This document shows, in pieces, positions 6,580-11,234 of a stretch of 11,234 nt of DNA. The stretch is taken from positions 1-11,234 of the forward strand of contig DATFRC010000268.1 in assembly GCA_035263725.1 (NCBI GenBank), read 5' to 3'. Origin of the DNA: DASXRA01 sp035263725 (GTDB lineage Bacteria; Actinomycetota; Actinomycetes; Mycobacteriales; Jatrophihabitantaceae). Position numbers and translations under genes: made by a program. The notes below the pieces were generated by a model. The model made no database searches, had not been told where the DNA came from, and worked only from the letters and a program-made list of their open reading frames with translations. Every line of letters starts with the position of its first letter. Position 1 is the stretch's first letter.

Positions 6580-9500
6580 CGGGGTTACCGAATCGATAGC
6601 GCGATAGATGCGTTGCTCCGACACGGGACGCGCCGTTCCCAGCTGCTGCGCGAACAGGCTCACGCGCAGCTCCTCGATCAGCCAGCGTATGTCGGCGACG
6701 TCCGGGGCCGCGGCACGCGCGGGCGGCAGCGCGCGTCTGAGCTCGTCGAACGCCGCCTGGACGGCCTGCAAGCGCCGCATCCGGGCGCGGTCGACCGCCA
6801 CCTCCCGGGGCAGCCGCTCCAGGCGCCGTCCGATCGCGCGAACGTAGCGTTCCAGGTCGCGCAGCCTCGCCCGCCCGGTCGCAGTGACGAACCCACCGGG
6901 GAGCAACGCGACGAGTTGCGCGCGCATGTCGTCCACCGCCTCGCGCTGCAGGGCCGGCGGATCGACCCGCAGCGCAAGTCTCACATCCTGCGCTGCAGCG
7001 AGCACGTTCTCAGTCAGCGCGACCACGTCACGCATAGCGGCTGGCAGCTCGGCGCGGACCGTGTCGCGCAGCTTCTCGAATGCGACGCGTTCGCTGGGCG
7101 GGTCGGCGATCAGGGAGTCAACCGCGGCGTCCGCGCAGTCGTCGAGCATCGCGGCCAACCCGAGTAGGCGTCCGCGCCTGGTGAGTGCGACGGCCTTCGT
7201 CGGGAACGGCACGGTGAGCCGAATGAGGCGCCGGATACCGGGGCGTAACGCCGCCTCCTGTTCAGCCTCGGTGGCGAAAACCCTTATGGCAACGGTACTT
7301 CCTGCGTCGACGAACGCCGGGTACGCGTGATCGATCACGCGGGGCAGGCTGTCGAGGTCGTCCCGCCAGTCGGTCAACCCCACACGCTCGATGCCGGTCG
7401 CCGCGGCGACCGCTTGCCGCGCCGGCTCGGCGAAGTCGTGCTGCAACGCGCCGAGATCCTTGCCTCGGGCGAGAACGCCGCCCGACGCGTCTTCCACCGC
7501 GAATGTCACCCGCAGGTGCGCCGGTATTCGATCGAGGTCGAACGCGTCACGGGGAATCAACACACCGCTGCGCCGGTGCAGCTCGCGTTGGAGCACGTCG
7601 AGTAGCGGTTCGCCGCCGGGCCTGATGTTCGCGAGCACCGCCCGGGCGGTGTCCGGCGCGGGGACGAAATGTCGCCGCAGGTCCTTCGGCAACGACCGGA
7701 TCAGGGCGGTGACCAACTCCTCGCGAAGCGCCGGCACCTGCCAGCTGAACTCGGTGCCGCCGAGGCGGGACAGCACATCGAGTGGCACGTGCACGGTCAC
7801 GCCGTCGTCAGCCGCACCGGGCTCGAAGCGATACGTCACCGGAAGGGCGGCGTCGCCGGCGTGCCACTCAGCTGGCTGCTCGTCAGCGACGTCGGACCGG
7901 AGCACGTCGTCTCGCGTCAAGGTAAGCAGAGCAGGGTTGGCGCGCCGAGCCTGCTTCCACCAGGCGTCGAAGTGCCGGGCCGAGGTCACATCTGCGGGGA
8001 TTCGCCTGTCGTAGAAGGCGAAAAGCTCCTCGTCGCCGATCAGCAGGTCGCGCCTTCGGGTGCGCGCCTCCAGCTCGGCCAGCGACTCCAGCAGGGCACG
8101 GTTCTCGCGCAGGAACGCGTGCCGGGTGTCCCAGTCACCTTCGACCAGCGCGTGCCGAATGAACAGCTCCCGTGCCGCGACCAGATCAGGATGCTGCACT
8201 CGGCGGCCGGCCACGAGCGGGAGCCCGTACAGGGTCACGCGTTCGCGCGACATCACGGCGCCGCGCCGAGCGTCCCACTCCGGCTCGCTGTACGTCCGCA
8301 CTACGAGGTGCCCGGCCATCTGCTCCACGGCGGCGGGATCGACACGCGCGGCAACCCGGGCGTAGAGCCGTGTCGTCTCGACCAGTTCGGCGGCGACCAC
8401 CCACGACGGCGGGCGGCGTGCCAGCACCGAACCGGGCGCGATCACGAACCGGCTGTTGCGCGCCCCGAGGTACTCGCGAGCGTCGGCGCGCATGCCGACG
8501 TGCGACAGCAGCCCGGCGAGCAGCGCCGCGTGGATACGCCCGGGATCGGCGTCCTGACCCGTCGATTCCTCGATATCGAGTGCCTTCGCGACCTGGCGCA
8601 ACTGCCCGACGAGGTCCTGCCACTCGCGAATGCGCAGGTAGTGCAGAAACTCCTCCCGGCACATGCGGCGGAACTGGTTGCCGGACCGCTCGCGGCGTTG
8701 TTCGCCGAGGTAGCGCCACAGGTTGAGAAAACCGATGAAGTCGGAGTGCTCGTCGGCGAAGCGCGCATGCTTCTGCCGGGCCGCCTCCTCCTGGTCGACC
8801 GGACGTTCGCGGGGATCCGGGATCGAAAGCGCCGCGGCGATGACGAGCACCTCGCGGACACACTCCTGCCGCTGCGCCTCGACGATCATCCGCCCGATGC
8901 GTGGGTCCACCGGCAGCTGCGCGAGCTGCCGCCCGGTCGGCGTTAGCGCGCTATCGGGGGTCAGCGCGCTCAGCTCCTCAAGCAGCGCCATACCGTCGCG
9001 TATGGACCGTCGGTCCGGCGGCTCGACGAACGGGAACCGCTCCAGATCGCCAAGCCCCAGTGCCTTCATCTGCAGGATCACCGAAGCCAGGTTGGTGCGC
9101 AGGATCTCCGGTTCGGTGAACGCCGGTCGTCCGGCGAAATCGCGCTCGGAGTAGAGCCGGATGCAGATGCCGTCGGCGGTGCGTCCGCAGCGACCGGCCC
9201 GCTGCCGGGCCGACGCCTGCGAGATCGGCTCGATCGGCAGTCGCTGCACCTTGGTGCGCCGGCTGTACCGGGAGATGCGCGCCGTGCCCGGGTCGATCAC
9301 GTAGTGGATTCCCGGCACCGTCAGCGACGTCTCGGCGACGTTCGTGGCCAGCACGATGCGCCGACCGGCATGCGGCGCAAACACCCGATGCTGGTCGGCG
9401 GTCGACAGCCGGGCGTAGAGCGGCAACACCTCGGCGTCCACACCGCGCAGCGCTTCGGCGGTGTCGCGTATCTCCCGCTCGCCGGACAGGAACACCAGGA

Positions 9501-10359
9501 CGTCGCCCGGTCCCTCGCGCATCAGCTCGCGCACCGCGTCGACGATCCCCTCGACCTGATCCTTCGCCGGGACCCGAGTGATCACCTCGTCCTCGTCAGA
9601 TGTCTCCGCCTCCAGCGGGCGATACCGGACCTCGACCGGGTACGTGCGGCCGCTCACCTCGACGATCGGTGCCCCACTGAAGTGACGCGCGAAGCGTTCC
9701 GGGTCGATAGTGGCCGACGTGACGATCAGCTTCAGGTCCGGACGCCGCGGCAGCAGTGAGGTCAGATAGCCCAGCAAGAAGTCGATGTTGAGGCTGCGCT
9801 CGTGAGCCTCGTCCACGATGATCGTGTCGTAGCGCAGCAACCGCGGGTCGCGTTGGATCTCGGCGAGCAGGATGCCGTCTGTCATCAGCCGAACGAGGGT
9901 GCGATCGGTGACGTGGTCCGTGAACCGCACCGTGTACCCGACGACGTCTCCCAGCGGTGTGCGCAACTCGTCGGCGATGCGTTGCGCGACGGTACGCGCG
10001 GCGAGCCGGCGCGGCTGGGTGTGCCCGATCGTGCCCCTGATGCCTCGCCCCAGTTCGAGGCAGATCTTCGGCAGCTGCGTCGTCTTGCCGGAACCGGTCT
10101 CACCCGCGAGCACGACGACCTGATGGTCGCGGATGGCGGCCGCGATCTCGTCGCGGCGCGCACTCACCGGTAGTGGCGGGTACGCGATCTTCGGAACGGC
10201 GGCGGCGCGCCGGGCGACGAGCTGCTCGGCGCGCTCGACTTGACCCGCCAGGCGTCGCAGGTCGGCGCGCCGGGACAGCCGGCTACCGAGGCGGTCCGCG
10301 TCCCGCAGGGTCAGCTGCCCGATCCGCTGCCGCAGCTCAGCGACAGACGGCGTAGACAT
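6577..10359 (-). CDS. hrpA: ATP-dependent RNA helicase HrpA (DEAH box)
   Basis: A 1260-aa DEAH-box (SF2) RNA helicase, near the 1300 aa of E. coli HrpA. The helicase core has all motifs: GETGSGKT (86-93), TQPRRLAA (114-121), DEAH (183-186) within VDEAHERSLNIDF, SAT (215-217), FLSGERE (290-296), ATNVAETSLTVPG (338-350) and QRAGRCGR (386-393). A winged-helix/HA2 region follows at about 415-510 (LQMKALGLGDLERFPFVEPP), then an OB-fold part at about 610-690 (GLLSHVGMR, YLGARNSRFVIAPGS). The long C-terminal HrpA-specific domain (DUF3418 type) runs from about 700 to the end and includes FSWQVPALREELV. The enzyme unwinds RNA with ATP in the cytoplasm; E. coli HrpA has been linked to mRNA processing and rescue of stalled ribosomes. 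The ATG at 10359 gives a normal N-terminus, though the Shine-Dalgarno match is weak. The frame is intact. Confidence 0.96.
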   Translation of the reverse strand: MSTPSVAELRQRIGQLTLRDADRLGSRLSRRADLRRLAGQVERAEQLVARRAAAVPKIAYPPLPVSARRDEIAAAIRDHQVVVLAGETGSGKTTQLPKICLELGRGIRGTIGHTQPRRLAARTVAQRIADELRTPLGDVVGYTVRFTDHVTDRTLVRLMTDGILLAEIQRDPRLLRYDTIIVDEAHERSLNIDFLLGYLTSLLPRRPDLKLIVTSATIDPERFARHFSGAPIVEVSGRTYPVEVRYRPLEAETSDEDEVITRVPAKDQVEGIVDAVRELMREGPGDVLVFLSGEREIRDTAEALRGVDAEVLPLYARLSTADQHRVFAPHAGRRIVLATNVAETSLTVPGIHYVIDPGTARISRYSRRTKVQRLPIEPISQASARQRAGRCGRTADGICIRLYSERDFAGRPAFTEPEILRTNLASVILQMKALGLGDLERFPFVEPPDRRSIRDGMALLEELSALTPDSALTPTGRQLAQLPVDPRIGRMIVEAQRQECVREVLVIAAALSIPDPRERPVDQEEAARQKHARFADEHSDFIGFLNLWRYLGEQRRERSGNQFRRMCREEFLHYLRIREWQDLVGQLRQVAKALDIEESTGQDADPGRIHAALLAGLLSHVGMRADAREYLGARNSRFVIAPGSVLARRPPSWVVAAELVETTRLYARVAARVDPAAVEQMAGHLVVRTYSEPEWDARRGAVMSRERVTLYGLPLVAGRRVQHPDLVAARELFIRHALVEGDWDTRHAFLRENRALLESLAELEARTRRRDLLIGDEELFAFYDRRIPADVTSARHFDAWWKQARRANPALLTLTRDDVLRSDVADEQPAEWHAGDAALPVTYRFEPGAADDGVTVHVPLDVLSRLGGTEFSWQVPALREELVTALIRSLPKDLRRHFVPAPDTARAVLANIRPGGEPLLDVLQRELHRRSGVLIPRDAFDLDRIPAHLRVTFAVEDASGGVLARGKDLGALQHDFAEPARQAVAAATGIERVGLTDWRDDLDSLPRVIDHAYPAFVDAGSTVAIRVFATEAEQEAALRPGIRRLIRLTVPFPTKAVALTRRGRLLGLAAMLDDCADAAVDSLIADPPSERVAFEKLRDTVRAELPAAMRDVVALTENVLAAAQDVRLALRVDPPALQREAVDDMRAQLVALLPGGFVTATGRARLRDLERYVRAIGRRLERLPREVAVDRARMRRLQAVQAAFDELRRALPPARAAAPDVADIRWLIEELRVSLFAQQLGTARPVSEQRIYRAIDSVTP

Positions 10360-10403
10360 AGCACGACGAGCGTAGCGGCCCCTTCACGCGCCCCCTCCCG
10401 CGA

Positions 10404-10448
10404 TGATCTTGGACTTCGGGTCGAATAGCCACCAGAAGTCCAAGATCA
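10404..10448. repeat. Perfect 14-bp inverted repeat (AT-rich hairpin) between acetyltransferase gene and hrpA
   Basis: TGATCTTGGACTTC at 10404-10417 is exactly complementary in reverse to GAAGTCCAAGATCA at 10435-10448. After one G/A mismatch, GGT (10419-10421) also pairs with ACC (10431-10433), leaving a 9-nt loop. Each arm is 43% GC in a window of about 70% GC, so it stands out from its setting. The right arm includes the stop codon of the acetyltransferase gene (10446-10448). It could serve as a terminator for that gene or as a member of a dispersed palindromic repeat family. There is no T-run after the stem on the - strand; the following bases are GC-rich up to hrpA. Confidence 0.8.
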
Positions 10449-10916
10449 CGGCGTGCCTTGGGGCTCGATGGTGAGCGGTCTCTCGAACACCATCCGCTCG
10501 GCGCCGGGCCCGTCGTAGTCGGACACCGGTCCGCGCACGCTGAAGCCCATCGCCCGGTGGAACGCGATCGAGCGGGTGTTCGCCGTCCCGGTGATGGCAT
10601 TGACCGTCGTACAGCCGTCCTGTATGGCCGCGTCGAAGAATGCCGTGTACAAGCGCCGGGCCAGCCCGGTGCGCCGCTCGTTCGGCGCGACGCCGACGAA
10701 ATGGATGTACGCGCCGCCGGGGCGCGACGGCGAGTGGAACCCGATCAGGAAGCCCGCCAGTGCGCCGTCTCGTTCGGCGACCAGGCTCGTGGCATGGAAG
10801 TGGTCCAGGAACAGCCGCGGCATCATGTGCGCCATCGGGCGTCCCCACCAGTCGTCCACCACGGACACGATCGCCTCGTAGTCGTCGGGACGCGCCCCCC
10901 GCAAGACGGCGGTCAT
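10446..10916 (-). CDS. GNAT-family N-acetyltransferase
   Basis: A 156-aa acetyltransferase of the GCN5-related fold, transferring an acetyl group from acetyl-CoA to an unknown amine. The acetyl-CoA-binding strand and loop VGVAPNERRTGLARRLY (74-90) has the R-x-x-G-x-A pattern (R81, G84, A86). The C-terminal NTRSIAFHRAMGF (113-125) is the usual motif B region. I chose the ATG at 10916: it gives the standard N-terminus MTAVLRGARPDDYEAI and shares one base with the stop of the upstream methyltransferase gene (TGATG), which indicates coupling. The frame is open to 11030, but the extra 38 residues are Ala/Arg-rich and simply shadow the upstream gene. Its stop codon lies inside the AT-rich inverted repeat. 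Confidence 0.9.
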   Translation of the reverse strand: MTAVLRGARPDDYEAIVSVVDDWWGRPMAHMMPRLFLDHFHATSLVAERDGALAGFLIGFHSPSRPGGAYIHFVGVAPNERRTGLARRLYTAFFDAAIQDGCTTVNAITGTANTRSIAFHRAMGFSVRGPVSDYDGPGAERMVFERPLTIEPQGTP

Positions 10917-11234
10917 CAGCGCTTGACCGCCTGCAGCGTGTACGTCAGCGGCAGCCGCTCGCGGTGCTCGACCAGCTGCCACTCGCGCAGCTCGCCCGTC
11001 GGCTCCATCTGGCCGGGCAGCGCCTCCCACGGCACTGTGTCGTGCTCGACGAGCTGTGTCAGCACCAGGCCCTCGTCGAGCAGCGCGGAGACGATCTCGC
11101 CCATCCCGTGGTTCCAGCTGTGCGTGACGGCGTGCTCGAGGCGGGCGTCGCCCTCGACGTAGGTCGTCGGGTCCTCGAACACGATCGGCTCGCGCGTCTC
11201 GAAGTACGGGTAGCCGATGACGAGGCGGTCGGTG
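10916..11234 (-). CDS. Class I SAM-dependent methyltransferase, C-terminal part (gene runs off window)
   Basis: Only the last 105 or so codons are present; the start and the SAM-binding motifs lie beyond 11234. The visible part reads IGYPYFETREPIVFEDP, then HSWNHGMGEIVSALLDEG, LTQLVEHDTVPWEALPGQM and ERLPLTYTLQA. This is the characteristic C-terminus of a group of actinobacterial class I methyltransferases, assigned from pattern memory. The GTG at 11182 is internal and not the start. The stop overlaps the acetyltransferase ATG by one base. Substrate unknown. Confidence 0.8.
   Translation of the reverse strand, partial: TDRLVIGYPYFETREPIVFEDPTTYVEGDARLEHAVTHSWNHGMGEIVSALLDEGLVLTQLVEHDTVPWEALPGQMEPTGELREWQLVEHRERLPLTYTLQAVKR

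Noticed and set aside
7669..8946. Long open frame (425 codons) on the + strand inside hrpA
   Set aside because: It is antisense to a full-length helicase with every motif intact. Long antisense frames are expected in DNA of about 70% GC, and the predicted protein shows no recognisable domain.
10360..10403. Possible hrpA promoter (TACGCT, a -10-like hexamer, close to the ATG)
   Set aside because: No matching -35 element at proper spacing, and such hexamers are common by chance; the evidence is too thin to annotate.
10917..11030. N-terminal extension of the acetyltransferase up to 11030
   Set aside because: The extra 38 residues are the frame-shifted shadow of the methyltransferase gene; the GNAT fold begins at the ATG at 10916.
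10458..11162. + strand open frame of 234 codons opposite the acetyltransferase and methyltransferase genes
   Set aside because: Antisense to two recognisable domains; no family pattern in its translation.
1..11234. CRISPR arrays, tRNA or rRNA genes, insertion sequences, phage genes
   Set aside because: No regularly spaced repeats, tRNA-like cloverleaf, transposase or integrase motifs were seen on either strand by eye.

Overview
The window is about 70% GC. It is packed with short-spaced or overlapping genes, often starting with GTG, and it carries a DUF6221-type protein and a luciferase-like (probably F420-dependent) oxidoreductase domain. These traits point to a high-GC actinomycete (Actinomycetota); the genus cannot be fixed from this sequence. 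The region reads as a chromosomal segment: I see no tRNA, rRNA, CRISPR array, insertion sequence or phage gene. No stretch over 300 bases lacks a gene.

Left part, + strand, 2 to 6166: one tightly linked run of seven genes. In order they are the 3' part of an oligopeptide/dipeptide ABC-transporter ATPase (OppF/DppF type), an M20 metallopeptidase of the glutamate-carboxypeptidase kind, an unrecognised 206-aa protein, a glycerate 2-kinase, a two-domain protein joining a P-loop kinase to a luciferase-like oxidoreductase, an endonuclease/exonuclease/phosphatase-fold hydrolase, and a class I SAM-dependent methyltransferase. Four of the six junctions overlap (8, 4, 4 and 14 nt) and the other two gaps are 9 and 15 nt, so the run is probably one operon with translational coupling. 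Peptide import followed by intracellular peptide cleavage is a sensible pair. The later genes do not form a pathway I know.

Right part, - strand, 11234 down to 6177: the 3' end of a class I SAM methyltransferase gene (cut by the window edge), a GNAT acetyltransferase overlapping it by one base, an 86-bp spacer, the large DEAH-box RNA helicase gene hrpA (1260 aa), and a small DUF6221-like gene. The two blocks converge at 6166/6177 with only 10 bp between stop codons.

The most notable non-coding signal is a perfect 14-bp inverted repeat at 10404-10448. It is much more AT-rich than its surroundings, lies between the acetyltransferase and hrpA, and contains the acetyltransferase stop codon. The most notable gene is the kinase/luciferase-like fusion at 3472-4887. 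I did not find clear evidence of an undescribed multi-gene system. The unknown 206-aa protein, the fusion and the hairpin are the best leads.
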